Positions 11,600 to 24,449 of a stretch of 64,000 bases of DNA are shown here, one piece after another. Origin of the DNA: Argopecten irradians (taxonomy: Eukaryota; Mollusca; Bivalvia; Pectinida; Pectinidae); contig NC_091135.1 of assembly GCF_041381155.1 (NCBI RefSeq), positions 3,055,620 to 3,119,619 on the forward strand. Direction: 5' to 3'. The position numbers and the translations under genes are program-made. The notes under the pieces are model-generated. The model was not told the origin of the DNA and did not search any database. It saw nothing but the letters and a program-made list of their open reading frames with translations. How positions within the stretch are numbered: the first letter of the stretch is position 1; each line of letters opens with the position of its first letter.

Positions 11600-13195
11600 C
11601 ATTTTTGATTTGTCAGACTATATTTACCATATTTTTGTTCTTATAATTATATATACAAAGTTTTCAACTTAAACTTTTAGTTTAAAATCCTTATGATTTA
11701 CAAGTAAAGCTATATATAAAAATAGGAATGCATATCTGTCATATATATTATAGATAAAAGTTGTGTAGTATTAGTTATAGTAATTATATCAGATATTTTC
11801 TTTCTAAACAATTTAAAGTAAAAATAAAAAAGAATATTCATTTGACAAAAATGATTAAAAATAAATAAATAGAAAAATAAACATACATGTGTACTTTCAC
11901 ACAAGAAAAGCATTGACCAGTAAAATGTGCATAAATATAATTTTTGTTGAGAGCTGAATATATAGTAGGTGTTGCATAGTGACCATAAATGAATTTTATT
12001 TTAAAAGTGTATTTATATGTAATAGTAACTATTCAAGATTATCAAGTCATACATAATTATGTGTATACAGTGTACAATATATTGATGTAAAAAAACCTTT
12101 AAGAATATATTGATGTAAGAATGAAATTTAAGAGTGTAATTTAATCTAAGAATATATTGATGTAAGAATAAAATGTAAGAGTGTAAATTAAGAATGTATT
12201 TATGTAAGAATGAAATTGAGGAGTGTAATGTAAGAGTGCATCGATGTAAGAATGAATTTTAAAGATTATTTTACTGTTTCTGTAAGGTGATCTAGTAATA
12301 ACAGTAACTAATTTTAAGTAAGTTAATTTTAAGAGAGTATGATTTTATTAAACTATTTTACATGATTTATTGAAATGATTAAATCTTACTTTTATTTTTA
12401 TAAATATTTAATAGTTACTTTTCACGATTATTTATCAAATCATATTTAAATATATGCAATGTTTTAGTAAGAATGACTTTTAAAGATTATTTGTATGGTT
12501 CCGTATAAGGTCTCCTAATAGTAAATATTTCACATTTATTTTACACATTTGTCAAGCAAATTTTAAGAGGGTATGATTGTACAGTTAAATGTTACCTTTT
12601 CAGATTATTTAGTTAATGGTAATGGATTTCAGAAATGTGAATTCCAGTTATTCAAACATTCTCTATTTTTCTAACACTTTTGATTTTTTCTTAAAATAGA
12701 TGTTTATGTATTTTATGACTGGCATATATATATCATAATTATAGTAAATTGTGAAATGCACAAAAAGTTGAACATTTACTGTTCATTTTAGATTTTTTTA
12801 CTGTCATAATTAAGGGGTATTATGGTATACCTTTTTGTGCTTTTCTATGATTCAGTACTTGAATTAAGACTGGGCGAGTGTACCTTTTATGTGCCTATTT
12901 TCTGCCTTTGTAAAATTGTACCTAAATTGTGTTGTTTTTTTACTGTAATAAAATAACTGATTAGATGATCATGACATGTGTTGATTGTAATTCTTTTTTC
13001 TTTTTGGTGCCTTTTTAGTGCTAGGTTGGAACCCCTAACCAGATATGGTATCAATCTAGCATTAAAAAGTTATGACTTTTTGTGCCTAAATCAGTATAAT
13101 TTTTTGTGCTTTTTGGTATGGGCAGTCCTCACTCCAATAAAACAAATGATGACACATTGCATATAACAGTAGTATCATTAGGTCAAGTTTATGAT
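11600..13195. other. Very AT-rich unassigned DNA with diffuse short repeats
   Basis: Around 12090-12250 a loose repeat of AAGAATATATTGATGTAAGAATG-like segments occurs about four times at roughly 55-60 bp spacing. No gene signals are seen. Confidence 0.5.
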
Positions 13196-16100
13196 CAGAC
13201 CGGGAATATGTCACTGGAAATGAATTAGACTACCCGGGGTAACAATGATGGTTCCCCGGGGGTATCGTGATATTGTTACAATATGTCAACTACGATGTCC
13301 CGGGGAGCTATTATATACAAAGTTTATAACAATCATGACAATTATAGTACCGATAGTATATCTATAACTACGATGCTCCAGGTAAATCATAGTACTGATT
13401 GAGTGTGTATATGACTACGATGACCTATTGGAATCATGGCATTGATAAAGTATTATCAAAAAGATGACCCAGGGGTATCATGGTATTGATAGAGTAAATA
13501 TCAAAACAATGACCCTGGTGAACCATGGTATTGATAGAGTAAATATCACAACGATGACCCTGGGGAACCATGGTATTGATAAGAGTATATATCACAGCGA
13601 TGACTCTGGGGAACCATGGCATTGATAAGAGTATATATCACAGCGATGACCCTGGGGAACCATGGCATTGATAAGAGGATATATCACGACGATGACCTAG
13701 CTTGATAACATGGTATTGATAGAGTATATATCACAACGATGACCCTGGGAACCATGGTATTGATAGAGTATATATCACGACGATGACCCTGGGAACCATG
13801 GTATTGATAGAGTATATATCACACGATGACCCTGGGAACCATATTGATAAGAGTATATATCACACGATGACCCTGTGGAACCATGGTATTGATAAGAGTA
13901 TATATCACACGATGACCCTGGAACCATGGTATTGATAAGAGTATATATCACGACGATGACCTGGGGAACCATGGTATTGATAAGAGTATATATCACAACG
14001 ATGACCCTGGGGAACCATGGTATTGATAAGAGTATATATCACAGCGATGACCCTGTGGAACCATGGTATTGATAAGAGTATATATCACAACGATGACCCT
14101 GGGGAACCATGGTATTGATAAGAGTATATATCACAGCGATGACCCTGGGGAACCATGGTATTGATAAGAGTATATATCACGACGATGACCCTGGGGAACC
14201 ATGGTATTGATAAGAGTATATATCACAACGATGACCCTGGGGAACCATGGTATTGATAAGAGTATATATCACAACGATGACCCTGGGGAACCATTGGTAT
14301 TGATAAGAGTATATATCACAACGATGACCCTGGGGAACCATGGTATTGATAAGAGTATATATCACAACGATGACCCTGGGGAACCATGGTATTGATAAGA
14401 GTATATATCACAACGATGACCCTGGGGAACCATGGTATTGATAAGAGTATATATCACAACGATGACCCTGGGGAACCATGGTATTGATAAGAGTATATAT
14501 CACAACGATGACCCTGGGGAACCATGGTATTGATAAGAGTATATATCACAACGATGACCCTGGGGGAACCATGGTATTGATAAGAGTATATATCACAACG
14601 ATGACCCTGGGGAACCATGGTATTGATAAGAGTATATATCACAACGATGACCCTGGGGAACCATGGTATTGATAAGAGTATATATCACAGCGATGACCCT
14701 GGGGAACCATGGTATTGATAAGAGTATATATCACAACGATGACCCTGGGGAACCATGGTATTGATAAGAGTATATATCACGACGATGACCCTGGGGAACC
14801 ATGGTATTGATAGAGTATATATCACAACGATGACCCTGGGGAACCATGGTATTGATAAGAGTATATATCACAACGATGACCCTGGGGAACCATGGTATTG
14901 ATAGAGTATATATCACGACGATGACCCTGGGGAACCATGGTATTGATAAGAGTATATATCACAGCGATGACCCTGGGGAACCATGGTATTGATAGAGTAT
15001 ATATCACAACGATGACCCTGGGGAACCATGGTATTGATAAGAGTATATATCACAGCGATGACCCTGGGGAACCATGGTATTGATAAGAGTATATATCACA
15101 ACGATGACCCTGGGGAACCATGGTATTGATAAGAGTATATATCACAACGATGACCCTGGGGAACCATGGTATTGATAAGAGTATATATCACAACGATGAC
15201 CCTGGGGAACCATGGTATTGATAAGAGTATATATCACAACGATGACCCTGGGGAACCATGGTATTGATAAGAGTATATATCACAACGATGACCCTGGGGA
15301 ACCATGGTATTGATAAGAGTATATATCACAACGATGACCCTGGGGAACCATGTTATTGATAAGAGTATATATCACGACGATGACCTGGGGAACCATGGTA
15401 TTGATAGAGTATATATCACAACGATGACCCTGGGGAACCATGGTATTGATAAGAGTATATATCACAACGATGACCCTGGGGAACCATGGTATTGATAAGA
15501 GTATATATCACGACGATGACCCTGGGGAACCATGGTATTGATAAGAGTATATATCACAACGATGACCCTGGGGAACCATGGTATTGATAAGAGTATATAT
15601 CACGACGATGACCCTGGGGAACCATGGTATTGATAAGAGTATATATCACAACGATGACCCTGGGGAACCATGGTATTGATAAGAGTATATATCACAACGA
15701 TGACCCTGGGGAACCATGGTATTGATAGAGTATATATCACAACGATGACCCCGGGGGAACCATGGTATTGATAAGAGTATATATCACCCGATGACCCTGG
15801 GGAACCATGGTATTGATAAGAGTATATATCACGACGATGACCCTGGGGAACCATTGTATTGATAAGAGTATATATCACGACGATGACCCTGGGGAACCAT
15901 TGTATTGATAAGAGTATATATCACGACGATGACCCTGGGGAACCATGGTATTGATAAGAGTATATATCACCACGATGACCCTGGGGAACCATGGTATTGA
16001 TAAGAGTATATATCACAACGATGACCCAGGGGAACCATTGTATTGATAAGAGTATATATCACGACGATGACCCTGGGGAACCATGGTATTGATAGAGTAT

Positions 16101-19100
16101 ATATCACAACGATGACCCTGGGGAACCATGTTATTGGTAAGAGTATATATCACGACGATGACCCTGGGGAACCATGGTATTGATAAGAGTATATATCACG
16201 ACGATGACCCTGGGGAACCATGGTATTGATAAGAGTATATATCACAACGATGACCCTGGGGAACCATTGTATTGATAAGAGTATATATCACAACGATGAC
16301 CCTGGGGAACCATGGTATTGATAAGAGTATATATCACAACGATGACCCTGGGGAACCATGGTATTGATAAGAGTATATATCACAACGATGACCCTGGGAA
16401 CCATGGTATTGATAGAGTATATATCACAACGATGACCCTGGGGAACCATGGTATTGATAAGAGTATATATCACAGCGATGACCCTGGGGAACCATGGTAT
16501 TGATAAGAGTATATATCACAACGATGACCCTGGGGAACCATGGTATTGATAAGAGTATATATCACAACGATGACCCTGGGGAACCATGGTATTGATAAGA
16601 GTATATATCACAACGATGACCCTGGGGAACCATGGTATTGATAAGAGTATATATCACGACGATGACCCTGGGGAACCATGGTATTGATAAGAGTATATAT
16701 CACAACGATGACCCTGGGGAACCATGGTATTGATAAGAGTATATATCACAACGATGACCCTGGGGAACCATGGTATTGATAAGAGTATATATTATCACAA
16801 CGATGACCCTGGGGAACCATTGTATTGATAAGAGTATATATCACCACGATGACCCTGGGGAACCATTGTATTGATAAAAGTATATATCACGACGATGACC
16901 CTGGGGAACCATGGTATTGATAAGAGTATATATCACGACGATGACCCTGGGGAACCATGGTATTGATAGAGTATATATCACGACGATGACCCTGGGGAAC
17001 CATTGTATTGATAAGAGTATATATCACGACGATGACCCTGGGGAACCATGGTATTGATAGAGTATATATCACGACGATGACCCTGGGGAACCATGGTATT
17101 GATAAGAGTATATATCACAACGATGACCCTGGGGAACCATGGTATTGATAGAGTATATATCACAACGATGACCCTGGGGAACCATGGTATTGATAAGAGT
17201 ATATATCACGACGATGACCCTGGGGAACCATGGTATTGATAAGAGTATATATCACAGCGATGACCCTGGGGAACCATGGTATTGATAAGAGTATATATCA
17301 CAACGATGACCCTGGGGAACCATGGTATTGATAAGAGTATATATCACAACGATGACCCTGGGGAACCATGGTATTGATAAGAGTATATATCACAACGATG
17401 ACCCTGGGAACCATGGTATTGATAAGAGTATATATCACAACGATGACCCTGGGGAACCATGGTATTGATAAGAGTATATATCACGACGATGACCCTGGGG
17501 AACCATGGTATTGATAAGAGTATATATCACGACGATGACCCTGGGGAACCATGGTATTGATAGAGTATATATCACAACGATGACCCTGGGGAACCATGGT
17601 ATTGATAAGAGTATATATCACAGCGATGACCCTGGGGAACCATGGTATTGATAAGAGTATATATCACGACGATGACCCTGGGGAACCATGGTATTGATAA
17701 GAGTATATATCACAACGATGACCCTGGGGAACCATGGTATTGATAAGAGTATATATCACAACGATGACCCTGGGGAACCATGGTATTGATAAGAGTATAT
17801 ATCACGACGATGACCCTGGGGAACCATGGTATTGATAGAGTATATATCACACAACGATGACCCTGGGGAACCATGGTATTGATAAGAGTATATATCACAA
17901 CGATGACCCTGGGGAACCATTGTATTGATAAGAGTATATATCACGACGATGACCCTGGGGAACCATGGTATTGATAAGAGTATATATCACGACGATGACC
18001 CTGGGGAACCATTGTATTGATAAGAGTATATATCACGACGATGACCCTGGGGAACCATGGTATTGATAAGAGTATATATCACGACGATGACCCTGGGGAA
18101 CCATTGTATTGATAAGAGTATATATCACGACGATGACCCTGGGGAACCATTGTATTGATAAGAGTATATATCACGACGATGACCCTGGGGAACCATGGTA
18201 TTGATAAGAGTATATATCACGACGATGACCCTGGGAACCATTGTATTGATAAGAGTATATATCACAACGATGACCCTGGGGAACCATGGTATTGATAGGG
18301 TATATATCACGACGATGACCCTGGGGAACCATGGTATTGATAGAGTATATATCACAACGATGACCCTGGGGAACCATGGTATTGATAAGAGTAGTATATA
18401 TCACAACGATGACCCTGGGGAACCATGGTATTGATAAGAGTATATATCACACGATGACCCTGGGGAACCATGGTATTGATAAGAGTATATATCACAACGA
18501 TGACCCTGGGGAACCATGGTATTGATAAGAGTATATATCACGACGATGACCCTGGGGAACCATTGTATTGATAAGAGTATATATCACAACGATGACCCTG
18601 GGGAACCATGGTATTGATAAGAGTATATATCACAACGATGACCCTGGGGAACCATGGTATTGATAAGAGTATATATCACAACGATGACCCTGGGGAACCA
18701 TTGTATTGATAAGAGTATATATCACGACGATGACCCTGGGGAACCATGGTATTGATAGAGTATATATCACGACGATGACCCTGGGGAACCATGGTATTGA
18801 TAAGAGTATATATCACAACGATGACCCTGGGGAACCATGGTATTGATAGAGTATATATCACGACGATGACCCTGGGGAACCATGGTATTGATAAGAGTTA
18901 TATATCACGACGATGACCCTGGGGAACCATGGTATTGATAAGAGTATATATCACGACGATGACCCTGGGGAACCATGGTATTGATAAGAGTATATATCAC
19001 GACGATGACCCTGGGGAACCATTGTATTGATAAGAGTATATATCACGACGATGACCCTGGGGAACCATGGTATTGATAAGAGTATATATCACGACGATGA

Positions 19101-20285
19101 CCCTGGGGAACCATTGTATTGATAAGAGTATATATCACGACGATGACCCTGGGGAACCATGTTATTTGATAGAGTATATATCACGACGATGACCCTGGGG
19201 AACCATTGTATTGATAAGAGTATATATCACAACGATGACCCTGGGGAACCATTGTATTGGTAAGAGTATATATCACGACGATGACCCTGGGGAACCATGT
19301 TATTGATAAGAGTATATATCACGACGATGACCCTGGGGAACCATGGTATTGATAAGAGTATATATCATCACGACGATGACCTTGGGGAACCATGTTATTG
19401 GTAAGAGTATATATCACAACGATGACCCTGGGGAACCATGTTATTGATAAGAGTATATATCACGACGATGACCCTGGGGAACCATTGTATTGATAAGAGT
19501 ATATATCACAACGATGACCCTGGGGAACCATTGATGATAAGAGTATATATCACGACGATGACCTGGGAACCATGTATTGGTAAGAGTATATATCACAGGA
19601 TGACCCTGGGGAACCATGGTATTGGTAAGAGTATATATATCACAGACGATGACCCTGGGGAACCATGGTATTGATAAGAGTATATATCACGACGATGACC
19701 CTGGGGAACCATGTTATTGATAAGAGTATATATCACGACGATGACCCTGGGGAACCATGTTATTGGTAAGAGTATATATCACAATGATGACCCTGGGAAC
19801 CATGTTATTGATAAGAGTATATATCACAACGATGACCCTGGGGAACCATTGTATTGGTAAGAGTATATATCACAACGATGACCCTGGGGAACCATTGTAT
19901 TGGTAAGAGTATATATCACAACGATGACCCTGGGGAACCATGTTATTGGTAAGAGTATATATCACAACGATGACCCTGGGGAACCATTGTATTGGTAAGA
20001 GTATATATCACCACGATGACCCTGGGGAACCATTGTATTGATAAGAGTATATATCACAGTGATGACCCTGGGGAACCATGTTATTGATAAGAGTATATAT
20101 CATGACGATGACCCTGGGGAACTGTGTTATTAAACAGTAAGGATATATTAATGAGGTGACCCCTGGTAACCATTGATTGCATTAAACAGTGAAAACTTTT
20201 AAGCACGAAAGTAAAGTTAGGTGAACCGGGGAATCATTGTTTTAAACATTTATTATATATGGTGACCCCGGGGAACCATAGCATG
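13196..20285. repeat. 45/46-bp minisatellite array, about 150 copies
   Basis: A 7-kb array of units read on the plus strand as TTGATAAGAGTATATATCAC, AACGATGACCCTGG and GGAACCATGGTA. The 46-bp form (GATAAGAG) dominates and a 45-bp form (GATAGAG) is interspersed. Both edges are degenerate: GGTAACAATGATGG and neighbours at 13230-13430, and single diverged units to 20280. Near the right end (19140-20110) a CATGTTATTGGTAAGAG variant accumulates, so homogenisation is local. Reverse-complemented, the unit shares TTCCCC, GGGTCATC and CTCTATCAATA with the 6180-8105 array. Confidence 0.97.
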
Positions 20286-20843
20286 AAGCGGCGTCTATGT
20301 AAATGCTTTAAGTGATCCAATATCAACTCCTATAAGATGTACTCAAATTTAATAATCAAATTCTGAAAAAAAAACATTCAAGTTATACTGTTATTCCTAT
20401 GAATTACGTATGATTATAAGGTACTACAAAATACCGCGCAATGCCACAATTTCCTAGTGATCGGTGATACGACAACGTGAACCGGAAATATATCATTTTT
20501 TCAAGAATAAATCAATGACGTCACAAAAAAGTGTCGTCACAAGATACACGCATTTACATAACCTTATTATACAGCTGTGCCATTTTCTATTATGGTCTAA
20601 TGAGATCATTAAGATTTAATATTTTTTAAGCTGATTTTCTTTGTTTAAAGATAAATTCACCGGTAAAATGTATCCGAATAACATCGAACAATACGTAGAC
20701 ATAAGCAATTAGCGCTTTCGTTTTAAAATCTTTAAGATGCTTATAATGCCTAGATACACTGTTACTGGACGGTAATTTATGACGTCATACCAAGGCGACT
20801 ATGTGACGTCATAGCTGAATAGGAGATAAATATACCTATTATA
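20286..20843. other. Unassigned DNA
   Basis: No gene seen. Several TGACGTCA-type motifs (about 20515 and 20790) occur without other context. Confidence 0.4.
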
Positions 20844-21533
20844 TCAAACAATACTGTTTAATTTAGGTTTGAACAGTTTTTTTTCTCTTCTCTCAATTAA
20901 ATTTTCAGAATATAGTTTATCAAAAGGAAATATGTTAAATTCTTTCCCTCCGCAAATGTCCAACTTTTCGCTTAATTCAATTTTCCTGTACTCTGGAGAT
21001 TGAATGTGCTGTTTGTGCAATCTAACCTGAGCTCTTAATGTACCATTTTCTCCAATGTAGTACTCGTTGAAACCTGGGCATGATATACAGTATATCATTT
21101 TTTAATCAAAAGTTATATTCGCATTCACAGTGAATTGAAGCCTTTAAAACATTATGATCCTCCTTCAACTAGATACTGACAAGTTCCACAGCGCAGATCT
21201 CCACATTTTTTTTACCTTATGTTGAGTATATTCTTTAAAGTTTGATTTGCATAATAGCCTTTACAAGTTTTTAGGTTGTCTTTTGCTGTTGATATATTTA
21301 GTTGTCTTTAATATTACTTCCATGGTTTCATCATGTTTAGCATGTTAAGCATGTTGGTTCACCGGTAGAAGATATATTTTTATTTCGTGGTCGTTACCAG
21401 TGTTATTACGGATTCTTTGTTTGTTGTTCATTCGGGTAGGATTGATTCGATCTGTTCTATCTAGTTCTGTTGTCCGTTTGATTCCATCTTCAATAATGCG
21501 TTCTTGATATCCTTGAGGTGTAAGATTATAAGA

Positions 21534-22017
21534 CTCTTTCATATGTGGATATGAAGGATAGGGATATTCTACCCGAGGGTCACAAAATGTAGTAAAAGCC
21601 GAGGCTTGCCTAGGGTTTTGCAACACTTTGTTATACCGAGGGTAGAATATCCCTATCCTTCATATCCACTTATGAAAGAGTTTTTTCTTTCATACCTCAA
21701 CGTTTTATTGCATTTACAATAATAGTAGTAGACCATTTGAAATAAATTCGAAGAAATCCAAGACTGAGAGTCAATTTTCCATACATGAAAAATTACGTGA
21801 CATTTTCAACAAAACTTCCGTTGTTTGCATCTTTTATAGTAAAACCAGTTAATTTTGTGGGAAAAAAATGTTAAAATTTTACCGAGGAAATATAAATTTT
21901 ATTGTCGCCATGACGTCACGAGGCTTTATTGAATGGGTAGCCATGCAATACAGCCTCAGGCGACATGAGTGTATTGTCCTAGACCAGCAAGTATTACACT
22001 CCTAGGTATGAAAGAAA
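21534..22017. mobile_element. Composite hairpin + TIR element, copy A (inserted in the PLE)
   Basis: Two joined parts. First is a 147-bp hairpin (21534-21680) with arms CTCTTTCATATGTGGATATG and CATATCCACTTATGAAAGAG around AGGATAGGGATATTCTACCC and its complement. Second is a 334-bp part (21684-22017) with terminal inverted repeats TTTCTTTCATACCT and AGGTATGAAAGAAA. It has no coding capacity. It separates the PLE reverse-transcriptase pieces from the downstream linker and nuclease, so it is younger than the PLE. Copy B lies at 27753-28242 in the opposite orientation. Confidence 0.8.
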
Positions 22018-22910
22018 TTGCTTTAAGTCATTTAATGGGATTGGCTTTTGGAATCGTCGCTTATGTCCGTACATACATGTACAGTATTCTACTGGCTAGA
22101 TTGTAAGGTATCGACCTTAAAATATATGTCTTTACATATTTAGCTGTTTTCCATTGTCAATTTAATACTTTTATCCAGCGTATTTAGCAAAGTCAGTAAC
22201 GTATTGAACTTTTCTTTTTCCATGTTCCAAATTAGGACACAATCCATGGTTTTTAAACAAATGCTTTTGCTTCCGCGCTCCAAAAGTCACTGATTTCTTG
22301 GTAAAGTTGGTATTCCAGGTAGCCCAGTATGAGTTTAGCATACGTTGGCGCCATTTTTGTTCCATGGCAGTACCCTTTATCTATTCATACTATTCTTCAT
22401 TGAACGAGAATGAGTTATTCTTCAAAATTCCGTTGCTTCTAACCAATATTCTGATGCTTTAAGTCCAAGTTCGCTTGTGATGTTATCGTGAGTATCCAAT
22501 ATTTCTGGATGATGGCTAAAAAAACCAAATCATTACGCACATATAGCTTAGCATTTTTAAAATAGTACACAACGATTTTAGTAGCATATCTAATAAATTA
22601 CTTAATCATTGTGTAGGAGAATTTGAATCTCCTACAATTGGTGTGAACTTGAGTTTATCCGGGCTAGGAAACGTAACGTATACAGCATTTTCAGACTCAA
22701 TAGCTTCTTTGATTTTGCTTGAATTATGACTTTTTGGTAGGCCGTAAAAATACTCTCTCTGGTAAAATTTGTTAGGTAATCCTGTTCATTGTGCGTTAGT
22801 GATGAAAATCTTTCACAAGTTTACAAATTTTGGCCATTGCTTTTTTGTTGTTGTTTTCATTGATTTTTGTTGTAAAACTGTGTATCCATTAACATTTCCG
22901 TAATACGTCT

Positions 22911-23100
22911 TCAGTGACATAGCACTATAAAAAGGGCAATAGTTCCACTATACAAGAAGACACAACACGAACATACCGCAGTCTCCCAGTACACTCACCT
23001 CGCACAACATACACACAACACACCGCATACATGGGAGTCCGTCCTTACATGACCATAGCTGTTAATAGGACGTTAATAAAACAAACAAACAAACAAAAAA
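22911..23100 (+). mobile_element. SINE-like element with AAAC tail (inserted in the PLE)
   Basis: The body contains ACCGCAGTCTCCCAGTACAC, GGGAGTCCGTCCTTACATGA and CTGTTAATAGGACGTTAATA and ends in an (AAAC)n A-rich tail. The layout matches a short interspersed retroelement family I recall from bivalves. No clear tRNA A/B boxes were verified. It interrupts the PLE between its N-terminal and reverse-transcriptase regions. Confidence 0.55.
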
Positions 23101-23830
23101 TCTTATAAAAATCTGCGTTCATTATGACATTGTCAGCCTCCTTATTACTATACTATCATTGGTGGATAAGTCCTTCGGTGCCTTCTCTTCTTCTCTTGTC
23201 AAATTACTTTTGAAATTTTGATTTCTTAGGTTATTTTCTTCAGATGTGACCTTTTCAAGACTTTCACAGATATAATCTAGTACTTTGTTCCGACTTTTGT
23301 TTGGATTAAACTTTGATTTATTCCTTACCAAATCCACGTGGTGTTCATTGCTGTTGCTGTGGACGAATTCTTTTAATTTTGACTTTCGAGTGTATTCCTT
23401 GACATCAGTTTTCAGTTCTTGTGGATTGGATTTTGGAGTTGGTGTATATTTGAGTCCCTTTATGAAAGTTAAATTTCCGTTTCGTTCAAATTTGTGTTAG
23501 ATAGATTGATGGTTTTGTGGTCGATACGTTTTTCTTTTTGAGATGTTACAATTAGTTCATTTTGTATCTCTGTCCTTGGCTTGGTTTGTTTCCGCGTAAT
23601 AATGTCTGATATTTCTTCCTATGAATGTTGTTCCTCTTTGACGGACCATATTTTTTGGTTTAACATTATACCTTTGGTTTCTTGCGATTTTTCGACTGTA
23701 TGCTTGTGGTTCATTCGGAGTAAATCTGCCTTTCCTAGAGGTAATATTGATACTTTCTCTCTGATTTTGTAGATAGAGTTGCCGACGCGATACTGGTTTT
23801 TGATGCAGTCGTCGTTATTATTGTTTTAAA

Positions 23831-24240
23831 GATATTTTTTTTTATTTTTGTTTGTTTGTTTGGGAAAGGTAGATAGTGGGCCTTTAATTAAAACACGTGA
23901 TCAAAATTAAAAAAATATAAAATCTTATAACCGTAATAGTAGTTTGAATGTGAACGACACTCGTCAAATTGAGCGCTATGTAAAGAATATGAGAAGTTCA
24001 ACGTGACCCAGTTTTTAACCATTGAATATTTTTAAAAGCTGCGTTTAAATTGACTAAGTAGGCAAACCGGTTTTATTATCAAGCTATCTTTTATGTAGTG
24101 TTGGCATCCACCTGTCAAATGACACTCGAAGTATACAATAACCTTTGTATATGTAAATGCAGAAACATGTTTCTGCTAAATAGCAGACTCACAAGCAGTC
24201 AAACCATTTATATGTACAGGTTGTCCCAAATCGAGAACGC
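23831..24240. other. Unassigned DNA
   Basis: Apparently single-copy sequence between the PLE and the direct-repeat/palindrome complex. No gene seen. Confidence 0.4.
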
Positions 24241-24449
24241 GACAGGCTTCTTTTTCAAACCGCAGTCACAAGTCTATTCAGATAAAGTAACGATCTCTGC
24301 ACGGTGTTAAGCATCCTATTCCACATAGATTATATCACACATTATAGATGGTAGCACCCCCCCCCCCCAAACCTCCGTACCAATATTTTTCTGAACCCTT
24401 ATGAAATTATTCAAAAATCATTGGCGTGTTATGCAACAATGATCATTTC
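24241..24449 (+). repeat. Left direct repeat flanking the large palindrome
   Basis: The 114 bp starting GACAGGCTTCTTTTTCAAAC and ending TAGATGGTAG recur without visible change at 27303-27416. Both copies continue into TATGAAATTATTCAAAAA and TTGGCGTGTTATGCAAC. Only this copy contains an extra poly-C stretch of about 45 bp (24355-24399). Confidence 0.9.

Larger units (their letters stand above)
20844..23830 (-). mobile_element. Degraded Penelope-like retroelement (PLE) with GIY-YIG end
   Basis: On the minus strand, protein fragments follow PLE order. A lysine-rich N-terminal part ends LTREEEKAPKDLS and IVIRR (about 23122-23337). RT pieces follow with IFYGLPKSH and SNLLDMLLKSLCTILK (about 22520-22760), then GTKMAPTYAKLILGYLEYQ (about 22290-22370). 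Next come a CGD.RCGTCQYLVEGG cysteine linker (about 21160-21200) and a C-terminal GIY-YIG nuclease, YCISCPGFNEYYIGENGTLR with LHKQHI and a KPKLNS end (20844-21098). The element is broken in several places and interrupted by two later insertions, so it cannot move by itself. The 5' limit near 23830 is approximate. Confidence 0.85.

Noticed and set aside
13434-19674. Dozens of 60-90 aa open frames on both strands within the 46-bp array
   Set aside because: They are translations of the tandem unit (IYTLINTMVPQGH and its complement). They shift frame with every 45/46-bp change and have no gene signals.
23285-23772. Plus-strand frames in the PLE region
   Set aside because: They are antisense shadows of the minus-strand PLE coding fragments.
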